Origin: Lachnospiraceae bacterium
Lineage (GTDB): Bacteria > Bacillota > Clostridia > Lachnospirales > Lachnospiraceae
Reading direction: 5' to 3'
NCBI GenBank assembly: GCA_024685315.1
Contig: JAIKVW010000039.1
Location: 36,825 to 100,824 of the forward strand
DNA: 64,000 nucleotides
A program made the translations under genes and the position numbers. Shown here one piece after another: positions 8,887 through 17,319 of this stretch. Each line of letters begins with the position of its first letter. The stretch's first letter is position 1. The notes under the pieces are model-generated. The model was not told the origin of the DNA. It was given only the letters and a program-made list of their open reading frames with translations, and did not search any database.

Positions 8887-9984
8887 TTAAACATTGAATC
8901 GGAAGATGACTACGTCGCCGTCTTTCATGACGTAATCCTTGCCTTCCATCCTTACCAGCCCTTTCTCACGGGCAGCTGCGTAGGTCCCGCTTGAGATCAG
9001 GTCATCATAGCTTACGACCTCGGCCTTTATGAAGCCGCGCTCAAAATCCGAATGGATCTTCCCGGCAGCCTGGGGAGCTTTGGTCCCTTTCTTGATCGTC
9101 CAGGCCCTTGACTCAGTAGGTCCTGCGGTAAGGAAGCTCATAAGTCCAAGGAGCTTATAGCTTGCGCGGATAAGCTTATCAAGGCCGGATTCCGATATCC
9201 CGAGGTCCTCTAGGAACATCTGCTTGTCTTCATCGCTGAGATCTGCAAGGTCTTCCTCGATCTTTGCGCTGATAACAAATACCTCGGAATCCTCGCCTGC
9301 AGCAAATTCCCTGACCGCTTTAACGTAAGGATTTGAATCTCCGTCATCCGCAAGGTCTTCCTCGGATACGTTCGCGGCGTAGATCACGGGCTTCCCGGTG
9401 AGGAGGAAATAGTCGTGAATGAGAGCGGCTTCTTCATCATCCTCCGGCACATAGCTCTTTGCCATTTTGCCGCCCTCGAGGTGGTCTATCAGTTTCTTCA
9501 GGAGATTGCTCTCTTTCTCAAGCGATTTATTGATCCTCGCATTCTTCCCGGTCTTGGCGTATCTCTTTTCAAGCACGTCCAGATCCGCAAATATGAGTTC
9601 CAGGTCAATAGTCTCAATATCTCTTAAAGGGTCGACCGAGCCGTCAACATGGATCACGTTGGAGTCCTCAAAGCAGCGCACCACATGCACTATGGCGTCG
9701 CATTCGCGAATATTCGCAAGGAACTGGTTCCCCAGGCCTTCACCCTTAGAAGCGCCCTTTACAAGCCCCGCAATATCAACAAACTCGATGACAGCCGGAA
9801 CGGTCTTCGCGGAGTTGTACATTTCCGTAAGGACGCCAAGCCTGTGGTCAGGGACCGCAACAACGCCGATATTCGGGTCAATCGTGCAGAATGGATAATT
9901 GGCCGCTTCAGCGCCTGCCTTGGTGAGAGAGTTAAAAAGAGTGCTTTTCCCAACGTTCGGGAGTCCGACGATACCAAGTTTCAT
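8887..9984 (-). CDS. ychF: redox-regulated ATPase/GTPase YchF
   Basis: This is an Obg-family P-loop protein that prefers ATP and associates with ribosomes. The 365-residue length is standard. The N-terminus [17 protein letters not shown] contains the Walker A motif. EFVDIAGLVKGASKGEGLGNQF is the switch II region, and YAANVSEEDL corresponds to the altered G4 (NxxE rather than NKxD) that gives ATP preference. The C-terminal TGS-like domain contains KGTKAPQAAGKIHSDFERGFI. It is monocistronic on the minus strand. The ATG has GAGGAG upstream. Confidence 0.96.
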   Translation of the reverse strand: MKLGIVGLPNVGKSTLFNSLTKAGAEAANYPFCTIDPNIGVVAVPDHRLGVLTEMYNSAKTVPAVIEFVDIAGLVKGASKGEGLGNQFLANIRECDAIVHVVRCFEDSNVIHVDGSVDPLRDIETIDLELIFADLDVLEKRYAKTGKNARINKSLEKESNLLKKLIDHLEGGKMAKSYVPEDDEEAALIHDYFLLTGKPVIYAANVSEEDLADDGDSNPYVKAVREFAAGEDSEVFVISAKIEEDLADLSDEDKQMFLEDLGISESGLDKLIRASYKLLGLMSFLTAGPTESRAWTIKKGTKAPQAAGKIHSDFERGFIKAEVVSYDDLISSGTYAAAREKGLVRMEGKDYVMKDGDVVIFRFNV

Positions 9985-10057
9985 ATATTGAATATCTCCT
10001 CGTACAAAAAATGAATTGTCATCTATGCATATCTAAACGGAATGACCGCTGCTCTAA

Positions 10058-10086
10058 ATTATACCACCAGACGTTGTTTCACTCAA
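10058..10086 (-). promoter_or_regulatory. ychF promoter
   Basis: On the minus strand, TTGAGT (10086-10081) and a perfect TATAAT (10063-10058) are 17 bp apart, with TG one base before the -10 (extended -10). It lies about 75 bp from the ychF start. Confidence 0.75.
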
Positions 10087-10169
10087 TCACTTTCACATTC
10101 TATATAGTTCATCTTCTTACCAGTGCTGGCGGCGGGGGTTAAATTTATTATGTATTAGCAAGTAAGTTA

Positions 10170-10178
10170 TGATATAAT
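10170..10178 (+). promoter_or_regulatory. extended -10 promoter for the lgt operon
   Basis: TGATATAAT is a perfect extended -10, ending 29 bp before the lgt ATG. No convincing -35 lies at the right distance. The intergenic region 9985-10207 holds this and the divergent ychF promoter and nothing else that I can recognise. Confidence 0.6.
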
Positions 10179-10207
10179 AACATGAATAATTATGGAGTCT
10201 GATACTT

Positions 10208-10972
10208 ATGTATAATGATCTTTTCAGCATCGGCCCTTTTACCATACACGGCTACGGGCTGATGATAGCTATAGGAATAATAAGCGCATATTTTACCGCG
10301 GAACACCTGGCAAAGAAGAACGGCCTGGATCCGGAGATGATGTTCGGGCTGGCGATAAGCGTCGTCGCAGCGGGATTTGCCGGATCGAAGCTTCTTTATA
10401 TAATTACGGTGATCCCGGAGATAATAAAGGATCCCTCATATATTAAGAACGTTACTTCAGGATGGGTCGTATACGGATCGCTCATTGGCGGTATAATAGC
10501 GCTGTTTATCTACTGCAGGGTGAGGAAGATCAACCCTGTCGCCTACATGGACGTTACGCTTCCCGCGGTCGCGCTCGGACAGGGCTTCGGCAGGATAGGC
10601 TGTTTCCTTGCGGGATGCTGCTACGGAATGGAGACTGACAGCAGCTTCTGTGTAATATTCAGCCACTCGGACTATGCGCCGAACGGAGTGCCTCTTTTCC
10701 CGAGCCAGCTGGTATCAAGCGCGCTGAATTTCCTTAATTTTGCTGTGCTTTTCCTAATACTGAAGAAAAAGCCGAAGACCGGCGTGACTTCTGCCTGCTA
10801 CCTGCTGTTCTACAGTATCGGAAGGTTCTGCATCGAATTCTTCAGGGGAGACCTTGAAAGGGGCAGTGTAGGCATCTTTTCCACATCCCAGTTCATAGCG
10901 ATCTGGACAGCGGTATTCTCGGTTATCTTATTTATATTCAGCAACAGAAAAAAGGGAGCCCGGATTGATTAA
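10208..10972 (+). CDS. lgt: prolipoprotein diacylglyceryl transferase family protein
   Basis: Lgt attaches diacylglycerol from phosphatidylglycerol to the lipobox Cys of prolipoproteins in the membrane. The 254 residues include about seven hydrophobic segments. The N-terminus has the family pattern FTIHGYGLMIAIGI, and GFGRIGCFLAG corresponds to the Lgt signature. Two usual features differ: the HGG motif reads VVYGSLIGG, and the GRxGNF core is GRIGCF followed by AGCCYG. This Cys-rich form occurs in a recognised branch of the family. Activity is therefore likely but not certain. It is first in an operon with the rhomboid-like gene, overlapping it by 8 bases. Confidence 0.8.
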   Translation: MYNDLFSIGPFTIHGYGLMIAIGIISAYFTAEHLAKKNGLDPEMMFGLAISVVAAGFAGSKLLYIITVIPEIIKDPSYIKNVTSGWVVYGSLIGGIIALFIYCRVRKINPVAYMDVTLPAVALGQGFGRIGCFLAGCCYGMETDSSFCVIFSHSDYAPNGVPLFPSQLVSSALNFLNFAVLFLILKKKPKTGVTSACYLLFYSIGRFCIEFFRGDLERGSVGIFSTSQFIAIWTAVFSVILFIFSNRKKGARID

Positions 10973-11846
10973 ATTTTTAGACAAACTTGAACGGAAACTC
11001 GGTAAATACGCAATAAACAACCTGATGGTCTACATATGCGTCCTCTACGTTGTCGGGCTTATAATCAGTCTGGTAAATCCTTCATTCTATTACCAGTACC
11101 TGAGCCTTAACACCGCGCTGATACTTAGAGGACAGGTATGGAGACTGGTCACCTTCCTGATCCAACCCCCGAACACAAACCTTTTCTTCTTTATTTTCAC
11201 GCTTTATCTGTATTACATGCTGGGGAAGACTCTGGAGAGGACCTGGGGCGCGTTCAGGTTTAACGTTTACTATTTTTCCGGAGTCATCTTCACGATAATC
11301 GGCTCGTTCCTGGTATACTTTATTACCGGAAGGATATTCCTGCTGGACACATATTATATTAACATGTCGATATTCCTGGCCTTCGCATTCGTCTATCCGG
11401 ATATGCAGCTCCTGCTGATGTTCCTGATACCGATAAAGATCAAGTGGCTTGCCTATCTCGACATCGCGCTGTTCGTTTATGAATTTATCACCGGGAACGG
11501 CGCGACCAGGATCGCGATCATCTGCGCCCTGCTGAACTTTATAATATTCTTCTTCCTGTATATCAATCCCGTACAGCGGATAAGGCAGAAGCAAAGGCAG
11601 AGGGCTTTCAGCCAGGCGATGAAAGGCCCCGGGATGAGCGGCTACAGCAGGCAGGGGACCAGGCAGTCCGGAACAGGAAATACCGCGTTCCGTTCAACGA
11701 ATTCGGGCGGGATCGTGCACAGGTGCCATGTCTGCGGAAGGACAAGCCTGACCGATCCGGATCTTGAATTCCGCTATTGTTCAAAATGCAACGGTAATTA
11801 TGAATACTGCCAGGACCATCTTTTCACACACGAACATGTAAGGTAG
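10965..11846 (+). CDS. rhomboid/DER1-like membrane protein with C-terminal zinc ribbon
   Basis: The TTG start overlaps lgt by 8 bases, with GGGAG upstream. The 293 residues have a rhomboid-like layout: a first hydrophobic segment, then RGQVWRLVTFLIQPPN, then an alternation of about five more segments. The segment that should hold the catalytic GxSG reads TYYINMSIFLAFAFVYPD and has no GxS. I see no obvious His partner for a catalytic dyad either. This fits a non-proteolytic, derlin-like member. After residue about 200 comes a basic linker rich in Gln, Arg and Gly, then a CxxC...CxxC zinc ribbon (HVCGRTSL...YCSKCNG). It may bind membrane clients or recruit partners; the function is unknown. Confidence 0.8.
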   Translation: MIKFLDKLERKLGKYAINNLMVYICVLYVVGLIISLVNPSFYYQYLSLNTALILRGQVWRLVTFLIQPPNTNLFFFIFTLYLYYMLGKTLERTWGAFRFNVYYFSGVIFTIIGSFLVYFITGRIFLLDTYYINMSIFLAFAFVYPDMQLLLMFLIPIKIKWLAYLDIALFVYEFITGNGATRIAIICALLNFIIFFFLYINPVQRIRQKQRQRAFSQAMKGPGMSGYSRQGTRQSGTGNTAFRSTNSGGIVHRCHVCGRTSLTDPDLEFRYCSKCNGNYEYCQDHLFTHEHVR

Positions 11847-11852
11847 CCTGAA

Positions 11853-12200
11853 ATGAAGCTTTTTGATAAAAAAGACCTGAAAAAGATCCGTTGGTACAGA
11901 GATCTGTATCTTGGTGATTCCGTTAAAGGATCCCTGGGCTATTACAGATTCGTCATCAACCATACAAAACGCCTAACGGGCCTTTACTGCATCCTCCCGG
12001 GGGAAAATGACGGAGGGATGCTTGACATAGTGCGCTGCGATCTCGTCAGGACCGGCATCTCTGATGTGAAGGAACCTTTCATTATCGGACTCGCCGGAAG
12101 CAAGAGAGAAGCGATGGAGCTTACCGGATCTATTGTTTCAGACGTGATCGCAAAAACCGGCAGTTCCGATGTAAAAGGATTTTTTAACTCTGTAAGATAG
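11853..12200 (+). CDS. hypothetical protein, 115 residues
   Basis: This is a small soluble protein beginning MKLFDKKDLKKIRWYRDLYL. It follows the rhomboid-like gene by 6 bases and precedes the YtfI-like gene by 16 bases, so it is in the operon. No signal peptide or membrane segment is visible. The middle, with LTGLYCILPGENDGGMLDIV and FIIGLAGSKREAMELTGSIV, looks like a mixed alpha/beta fold. I do not recognise the family. Codon use and position suggest a real gene, although the ribosome-binding site is weak. Confidence 0.7.
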   Translation: MKLFDKKDLKKIRWYRDLYLGDSVKGSLGYYRFVINHTKRLTGLYCILPGENDGGMLDIVRCDLVRTGISDVKEPFIIGLAGSKREAMELTGSIVSDVIAKTGSSDVKGFFNSVR

Positions 12201-12216
12201 ACAAGAGGATTAGGAT

Positions 12217-13215
12217 TTGCTGATCATTACTACAATACTGAAGATAATCGGCATAATTCTCCTTATTCTTCTCTGTGTAATTATCGCCCTCCTGCTGATC
12301 ATCAGCCTGGTGCCGTTCAGGTATGAGGCAGAGGTCTCCAAGTATGAAAAGATACTTGCAGATGCCAGGGTCAGGTGGCTGTTTAAACTGCTGGACGTTA
12401 ATGTACATTTTGATTCTTCCGAAGAGAAAGACAAGGTGCACATCTCGGTAAAGCTTGCCGGCTTCCAGCTGTATGACAACCTGAAGCCGAGACAGAAGAA
12501 GAAAAAGAAGGAGAAGAAGCCGGAAAAGGAAAAGGCAAAGGCAGAAACTGCCGCATCAAAGGCTGAAGCATCTGCTGCAAAGCCGCCGGACCAGTCAGGA
12601 GCTTCCTCGGAGGCTGTAAAGGCCGAGGAAATCCGGCCTGAAAGCGCCGAGAAAGCAGAGGAGGCTCGTCTGGAAAGCGCCGCTAAGCCAGAGCAGACTC
12701 GTCCAGAAAGCGCTGAGAAGCCCAAGGATGTTCATTCGGCAGATACCGAGAAGCCTGAAAAGCCAAAGACCAAAAAGAAGAAAGCCCGGAAGAAGTCCGG
12801 CAAGTCCGAAGGCGGCGGCTCTTCAAAGCTCCAGGGCTTGGCGAAACATAAGGACGAGATCATAGAGATTATCAAGGATCCGGCTAATCATAAGCTTATC
12901 GGAAAGATCCTTCATAATCTCAACTCCCTTATCGTAAAGATCTTGCCGCACATCCGAAAGCTCTACGCACATTTCGGTTTTGCGGATCCGTCAAAAACCG
13001 GAAAAGTCATGGGATATCTCGGTATGGCATACCCGCTGATCACCGGAAGCATGGAACTGGAGCCGGAATTCAACAAAGAAGTCATGGAGGGAGAGATCGT
13101 CCTCAGCGGAAAGATCCTCATCCTTTGGTTCATAATATTTGCAGTTAAAAGCTGCCTTAACAGGCCGTTCATAAGGCTTGTTAAGAAAGTTTTAGCGATA
13201 GTTAAAGATAAATAG
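12217..13215 (+). CDS. DUF2953-like (YtfI-type) membrane protein
   Basis: The TTG start is preceded by AGAGGAT. The 332 residues begin with a strong N-terminal membrane segment (residues about 4-30). A short domain with VPFRYEAEVSKYE and ADARVRWLFKLLDVNV follows, resembling DUF2953. Residues about 88-205 are a Lys/Glu/Ala/Pro low-complexity linker with imperfect repeats built on RPESAEK. The C-terminal domain ends in a second hydrophobic stretch. In Bacillus the DUF2953 gene ytfI lies beside ytfJ (gerW), and the same pair is seen here. A spore or envelope role is inferred from that neighbour only. Confidence 0.75.
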   Translation: MLIITTILKIIGIILLILLCVIIALLLIISLVPFRYEAEVSKYEKILADARVRWLFKLLDVNVHFDSSEEKDKVHISVKLAGFQLYDNLKPRQKKKKKEKKPEKEKAKAETAASKAEASAAKPPDQSGASSEAVKAEEIRPESAEKAEEARLESAAKPEQTRPESAEKPKDVHSADTEKPEKPKTKKKKARKKSGKSEGGGSSKLQGLAKHKDEIIEIIKDPANHKLIGKILHNLNSLIVKILPHIRKLYAHFGFADPSKTGKVMGYLGMAYPLITGSMELEPEFNKEVMEGEIVLSGKILILWFIIFAVKSCLNRPFIRLVKKVLAIVKDK

Positions 13216-13248
13216 TTTTCAAGATACATATACCAGGAGGGACCCGGA

Positions 13249-13662
13249 ATGTCTGATCAGAATTTTAATGAAGCAATTAGATCGCTTTTTGACGGAATGA
13301 ACGCTTTCATGTCGACCAAAACGGTTGTAGGCGAGCCTGTGCATGTGCAGGACGCGCTTATTATACCGCTCATCGACGTATCCTTCGGCGTAGGCGCCGG
13401 AAATATTGGCAAGGACAAATCCCCTTCCACGATCGGTGGATTAGGCGGAAAAATGTCTCCCACCGCAGTGCTCGTTGTAAGGAACGGCACTTTCCGCATC
13501 ATCGATGTCCAGAATAATGATTTCATCTCCAAGCTCATCGATATGGCTCCCGAGCTCATCAACAAGATCACCGGCAAGGATGATACCGACAGAGCGGTAG
13601 ACGCAGCGGCTGAAAATCTTCACGCCGAGGAGATACATATCGATCCGGCTGACGTAAATTAA
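13249..13662 (+). CDS. gerW: GerW/YtfJ family sporulation protein
   Basis: GerW (YtfJ) proteins localise to spores and affect germination in Bacillus. The 137-residue product shows the family core: ALIIPLIDVSFGVGAG, then GGLGGKMSPTAVLVV, then the C-terminal IDMAPELINKI. The Gly-rich SFGVGAG and GGLGGK blocks are diagnostic. A strong AGGAGGG precedes the ATG. It follows the YtfI-like gene by 33 bases. Its presence suggests a spore-forming lineage, though this gene can persist in non-sporulating relatives. Confidence 0.9.
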   Translation: MSDQNFNEAIRSLFDGMNAFMSTKTVVGEPVHVQDALIIPLIDVSFGVGAGNIGKDKSPSTIGGLGGKMSPTAVLVVRNGTFRIIDVQNNDFISKLIDMAPELINKITGKDDTDRAVDAAAENLHAEEIHIDPADVN

Positions 13663-13677
13663 CTAAGGAGCAAAGAT

Positions 13678-14724
13678 ATGAAACAGCTTCTTGATCTGAC
13701 ATATACCGATGGAATCAGGGAAGCGATCCACAGCTTTGTTTCGGCAAACGAAGTCGATGACATAATCCTTTCCCTTGTTAACGATTCCATAGCTGAGGGG
13801 TTCCTTAAGGCAAAGATCCAGGCTGACCGCCTGACAATAGTGTACAGCCTGTCCTCATACCGCGCGATGAAAGAACTGTCCGGGAGAAATGTTACCCTCT
13901 GGCAGCTCGACACGCTTTTTACAAGTCTCAGGAAATCCGTGCAGTATCTTGAGGATTCTTTTGTAGACCTCCAGTATCTCGTATACGACGAGAACTTTGT
14001 GTTCATAGATGAATCCGTGTTCGAACTGCGTCTCGCCCTTCTTCCGGTAAAGGAATCCCTTGAACAGGAGAGGGGACTGAAGGACCTTGCGGTCTCTCTC
14101 ATAGACAATTTCAGCTATGCCCTTGAAGAAGAGCAGGAATTTGCCCAGAGAGCGAGGGCTGCAGCGATTTCATCCTGCTCCGGATCCGAAGATATCAGCA
14201 GGATCATCGCAGTCCTTGAACAGGGAGCAATGAAAGCAGACGCCGGCATGGATACCATACTCGGAGCGGATGCAGGGAGGTCCCAGACTACCGGGGATAC
14301 CAAGGATTTTGCGGTGATAGGCGACAACGCGGCATTTGACACCGAGACCCTTCCTCCGGTAAGCCCCGCCCAGACAGGGGACGCCGGAACTGACGAGGGA
14401 AGCGGACCCGCGCCTGTCAGGAAGACCGCCTACTTCTACAGAAAGAGCACCGGAGAGATGATCAATATTTCCCAGGATGTTATGGTCTTCGGCAAGATGA
14501 CTTCATGCTGCGACTATGTTGTGAGGGGAAATCCTTCCATCAGCCGCATTCACGCGATCATCCGGTACAACAGCGAGGACGGCTGCTATTACATATGCGA
14601 CTGCAACTCGACGAACCACATATATATCAACGGAAGAATGATCCCGGTAGACATGGCGGTGCGTCTGGACGATAAGGCAAGGGTATTCCTGGCTACGGAA
14701 GAGTTTGTATATAGAGAGCAGTAA
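13678..14724 (+). CDS. FHA-domain protein with a conserved N-terminal domain
   Basis: The 348-residue protein has an N-terminal domain of about 190 residues (TIVYSLSSYRAMKEL...LQYLVYDENFVFIDES) that resembles DUF6382. That domain commonly precedes FHA in Clostridia. An acidic linker follows. The C-terminal FHA domain spans residues about 250-345 and has the phosphothreonine-binding motifs: MVFGKM, then SISRIHAIIRYN, then CNSTNHIYINGRMI. FHA domains read Ser/Thr phosphorylation, implying an Hks- or PrkC-type kinase elsewhere. It follows gerW by 15 bases. AAGGAG is present before the ATG. The exact role is unknown. Confidence 0.8.
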   Translation: MKQLLDLTYTDGIREAIHSFVSANEVDDIILSLVNDSIAEGFLKAKIQADRLTIVYSLSSYRAMKELSGRNVTLWQLDTLFTSLRKSVQYLEDSFVDLQYLVYDENFVFIDESVFELRLALLPVKESLEQERGLKDLAVSLIDNFSYALEEEQEFAQRARAAAISSCSGSEDISRIIAVLEQGAMKADAGMDTILGADAGRSQTTGDTKDFAVIGDNAAFDTETLPPVSPAQTGDAGTDEGSGPAPVRKTAYFYRKSTGEMINISQDVMVFGKMTSCCDYVVRGNPSISRIHAIIRYNSEDGCYYICDCNSTNHIYINGRMIPVDMAVRLDDKARVFLATEEFVYREQ

Positions 14725-14765
14725 AGCCCTCCCGGATATCCTGATAAAATTTGTGAAATTTCCTG

Positions 14766-14794
14766 TTGCTTTTATATTTTTAATCTGATATTAT
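14766..14794 (+). promoter_or_regulatory. rpmB promoter
   Basis: TTGCTT (14766-14771) and TATTAT (14789-14794) are separated by 17 bp, with TG at 14786-14787 giving an extended -10. A leader of about 50 nt precedes rpmB. Confidence 0.75.
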
Positions 14795-14852
14795 CTAATA
14801 TGTTGCAGACTTTGCAAACAGGTAGACTATTACGCAGGGAGGTGCTTTTAAG

Positions 14853-15038
14853 ATGGCTAAATGTGCAGTTTGCGGTAAAGGCGCTCATTTTGGAATACAG
14901 GTCTCACATTCACACAGAAGATCCAACAAAATGTGGAAGTCAAACGTTAAGAGAGTCCGCGTGAATGATAACGGCACAGTTAAGAAGATGTATGTCTGCA
15001 CTTCTTGCCTTAGGTCCGGAAGCGTCGAGAGAGCATAA
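14853..15038 (+). CDS. rpmB: 50S ribosomal protein L28
   Basis: L28 is a large-subunit protein of the E-site region. The 61 residues match the Firmicutes form. It is the zinc-binding (C+) version, with CAVCGK near the N-terminus and VCTSCLRSG near the C-terminus supplying four Cys. HSHRRSNKMWKSNVKRVRV is the family signature. A strong GGGAGGTG precedes the ATG. It has its own promoter and terminator and sits next to yloU-fakA-recG, an order shared with Bacillus. Confidence 0.97.
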   Translation: MAKCAVCGKGAHFGIQVSHSHRRSNKMWKSNVKRVRVNDNGTVKKMYVCTSCLRSGSVERA

Positions 15039-15056
15039 TTGAAATGCTCAATTATT
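15036..15056 (+). other. AT-rich hairpin at the rpmB stop
   Basis: ATAATTGA pairs with TCAATTAT around a 5-nt loop, starting at the rpmB stop codon. It precedes the terminator hairpin by about 10 bases and may be a 3'-end processing or stability element. Confidence 0.4.
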
Positions 15057-15066
15057 TAATAAAATG

Positions 15067-15094
15067 AACCAGGCCGTGCGGCCTGGTTTTTTTT
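15067..15094 (+). terminator. rpmB intrinsic terminator
   Basis: AACCAGGCC (15067-15075) pairs with GGCCTGGTT (15080-15088) around GTGC, followed by a run of eight T residues. Confidence 0.95.
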
Positions 15095-15108
15095 AACAAA
15101 TATATCTG

Positions 15109-15137
15109 TTCACATTTACAGAAAAACAAGTTATAAT
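15109..15137 (+). promoter_or_regulatory. yloU-fakA promoter
   Basis: TTCACA (15109-15114) and a perfect TATAAT (15132-15137) are separated by 17 bp, about 60 bases before yloU. Confidence 0.75.
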
Positions 15138-15199
15138 ATCAAAGAATGTTTCCCTATGACTTAAGCGGGGACCTGTTCCCATGAACATGGAGGGTATAT

Positions 15200-15559
15200 A
15201 TGAAGGCTCGATTAAAAACAGAAGACGGCCAGATAGCTGTATCCGAAAACGTTATCGCTAAGTATGCCGGGACAGCAGCGATCGAATGCTTCGGCGTTGT
15301 CGGCATGGCGATGGTAAGCGTAAAAGACGGTATGATAAAGCTTCTGAAAAGCGAAAAGCTTACAAAGGGCGTTGAAGTCATTATTAACGACGATGACCAC
15401 ATAACAATAAATTTCCATATAATCACAGTTTACGGTCTTAACATTTCCGCGATTGCTGACAACCTGATGGAAACTGTTAAATACAAGGTCGAAGAGTTCA
15501 CCGGCATGCATGTTGACCAGATCAATGTGTATGTAGAGGGTGTACGCGTCATTGACTGA
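15200..15559 (+). CDS. yloU: Asp23/Gls24 family protein YloU
   Basis: This is a small cytoplasmic or membrane-peripheral protein of the alkaline-shock (Asp23/DUF322) family. The 119 residues contain the family pattern: ISENVIAKYAG-like helix (here VSENVIAKYAGTAAIECFGVV), then VEVIINDDDHITINFHIITVYG, then VKYKVEEFTGMHVDQINVYVEGV. Its exact role is unsettled. The gene lies immediately before fakA in many Firmicutes, as here, so a link with membrane lipid homeostasis is a reasonable inference. Confidence 0.93.
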   Translation: MKARLKTEDGQIAVSENVIAKYAGTAAIECFGVVGMAMVSVKDGMIKLLKSEKLTKGVEVIINDDDHITINFHIITVYGLNISAIADNLMETVKYKVEEFTGMHVDQINVYVEGVRVID

Positions 15560-15593
15560 CATTCACCATTATTTCTTCAGGAGGACTCCGGAA

Positions 15594-17312
15594 TTGGCAA
15601 TCAAGACTATTGATGCCGGCCTTCTCAAGGACATGTTCCTGGCCGGCGCTAAAAATATCGAAGCTCACAAAGAGCACATAAATGAACTTAACGTTTTCCC
15701 TGTACCTGACGGCGACACCGGTACTAATATGACCATGACGGTCATGTCGGCTGTACGCGAGGTAGAGGCGCTTGAGGAGATCAGCCTCAAGACCCTCTCC
15801 AAAGCGATGTCTTCCGGCGCGCTCCGCGGGGCCAGGGGTAATTCAGGCGTTATTCTTTCCCAGCTTTTCAGAGGTTTCACCAGCATTATCAAGACTAGTG
15901 AGACCATCGATAACCAGACAGCCCTGGCGGCATTTTCCAAGGCAAGCGAGACTGCTTACAAGGCAGTAATGAAGCCGAAGGAAGGAACTATCCTTACCGT
16001 AGCCAAAGGCATGTCTGACAAGGCCGCCGATATTCTCGGTGAATCAGAAGACCTTGCTGAAGCTCTCAGACAGATAATTGAATACGGTGACTATGTTCTC
16101 AGCATCACCCCTGAGATGCTTCCGGTGCTTAAGGAAGCAGGAGTAGTCGATTCAGGCGGTGAAGGCCTCATGGATTTCATGCACGGCGCATACATGTGCA
16201 TGACCGGTGAGAAGCGCCCTGAGGACTATGCCGAAGCGGCCACTGCAAAGGCAGCCGGAGAGGATGGCGCAGAAAATTCCGGGAACGTGCAGCACGGACC
16301 CGTGACTCCTCCGAGAAAGAGCGTTAAGGAAGGCGGAGTCTTCAAGAACATCTACTGCACCGATTTCGTCCTGAAACTGACCGGAAGCTTCAGCTCCAAT
16401 GAGGAAGAGAAGCTTAGCGGCTATTTTACAGCAGCTGGCGAGAGCGTTTCCTTCATTCCTGAAGGCAATACCGTAAAGATCCATCTGCACACAGACGCGC
16501 CCGGAATGGCGCTCACGAAAGCCCAGAAATACGGCACTCTTTCCGCTGTCAGCATAGTTAACCTCACGGAAGAGGGCGTGCGCTGTGCTCATGAGCAGAA
16601 AGCAAAAGCTGCCGCACCTGTCTCGAAGCCCGCAGCTCCTGCAAAGCCTCCTAAGGAAAACGGTTTTATCGCCGTATCCGTAGGCGAGGGCATAAAGAGC
16701 ATCTTCACTGAGCTCGGAGTCGATTATGTGGTCGAAGGCGGCCAGACGATGAATCCGAGCACCGAAGACATCATGAATGCCATCGAGCAGGTCAACGCCC
16801 GCAATATTTATGTATTCCCGAATAATAAGAACGTTATCCTTGCGGCCCAGCAGGCAGCTTCTCTTACAGAAGACAAGAATATCCTTATCGTGCCGACCCG
16901 CAATGTCCCTCAGGGAATAACCGCGATGATCAATTATATCGAGGAGAACAGCACCGAAGATAACTTCAGGCACATGACCGAGAGCATCGATAGTGTAAAG
17001 ACCTGCGAGATCACATACGCGATCCGCGATACCTCGATCGACAACATCGAGATCCACCAGGGCAACATTATGGCTATCGGAGATAAGGGACTGCTTGCGG
17101 TCGGTGAAGATATTGAAGAGACCGCGCTTAAGGCTATCGAAGCCATGGTGGATGACAGCTCTGAGGTAGTCAGCATCTACTCCGGAAAAGACGTGGAAGA
17201 CAGCAAAGCTGAGGAATTCCTTAACCAGGTGGTCGAAAAGTATCCTGACATGGAGATCGACTTGAATAACGGCGGACAGCCGGTTTACTACTATATTATT
17301 TCAGTAGAATAA
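15594..17312 (+). CDS. fakA: DAK2-domain fatty acid kinase FakA-like protein
   Basis: FakA phosphorylates fatty acids bound to FakB (DegV family) for entry into phospholipid synthesis. The start chosen is TTG 15594, because AGGAGG lies at 15579-15584 with 9-base spacing and the protein then begins MAIKTIDAGLL. A longer frame to 15540 would overlap yloU. The 572 residues have the N-terminal DAK2 nucleotide site ELNVFPVPDGDTGTNM and ALRGARGNSGVILSQL. VVDSGGEGLMDFMHG follows, then a linker, and the C-terminal DegV-like/regulatory domain (FIAVSVGEGIKSIF...). No FakB is present in the window. Confidence 0.92.
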   Translation: MAIKTIDAGLLKDMFLAGAKNIEAHKEHINELNVFPVPDGDTGTNMTMTVMSAVREVEALEEISLKTLSKAMSSGALRGARGNSGVILSQLFRGFTSIIKTSETIDNQTALAAFSKASETAYKAVMKPKEGTILTVAKGMSDKAADILGESEDLAEALRQIIEYGDYVLSITPEMLPVLKEAGVVDSGGEGLMDFMHGAYMCMTGEKRPEDYAEAATAKAAGEDGAENSGNVQHGPVTPPRKSVKEGGVFKNIYCTDFVLKLTGSFSSNEEEKLSGYFTAAGESVSFIPEGNTVKIHLHTDAPGMALTKAQKYGTLSAVSIVNLTEEGVRCAHEQKAKAAAPVSKPAAPAKPPKENGFIAVSVGEGIKSIFTELGVDYVVEGGQTMNPSTEDIMNAIEQVNARNIYVFPNNKNVILAAQQAASLTEDKNILIVPTRNVPQGITAMINYIEENSTEDNFRHMTESIDSVKTCEITYAIRDTSIDNIEIHQGNIMAIGDKGLLAVGEDIEETALKAIEAMVDDSSEVVSIYSGKDVEDSKAEEFLNQVVEKYPDMEIDLNNGGQPVYYYIISVE

Positions 17313-17319
17313 GATGACC

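Noticed and set aside
16152..17057. Long minus-strand frame opposite fakA
   Set aside because: It lies wholly within a strongly conserved gene and has no family features. Long antisense frames are common in genes with this codon use.
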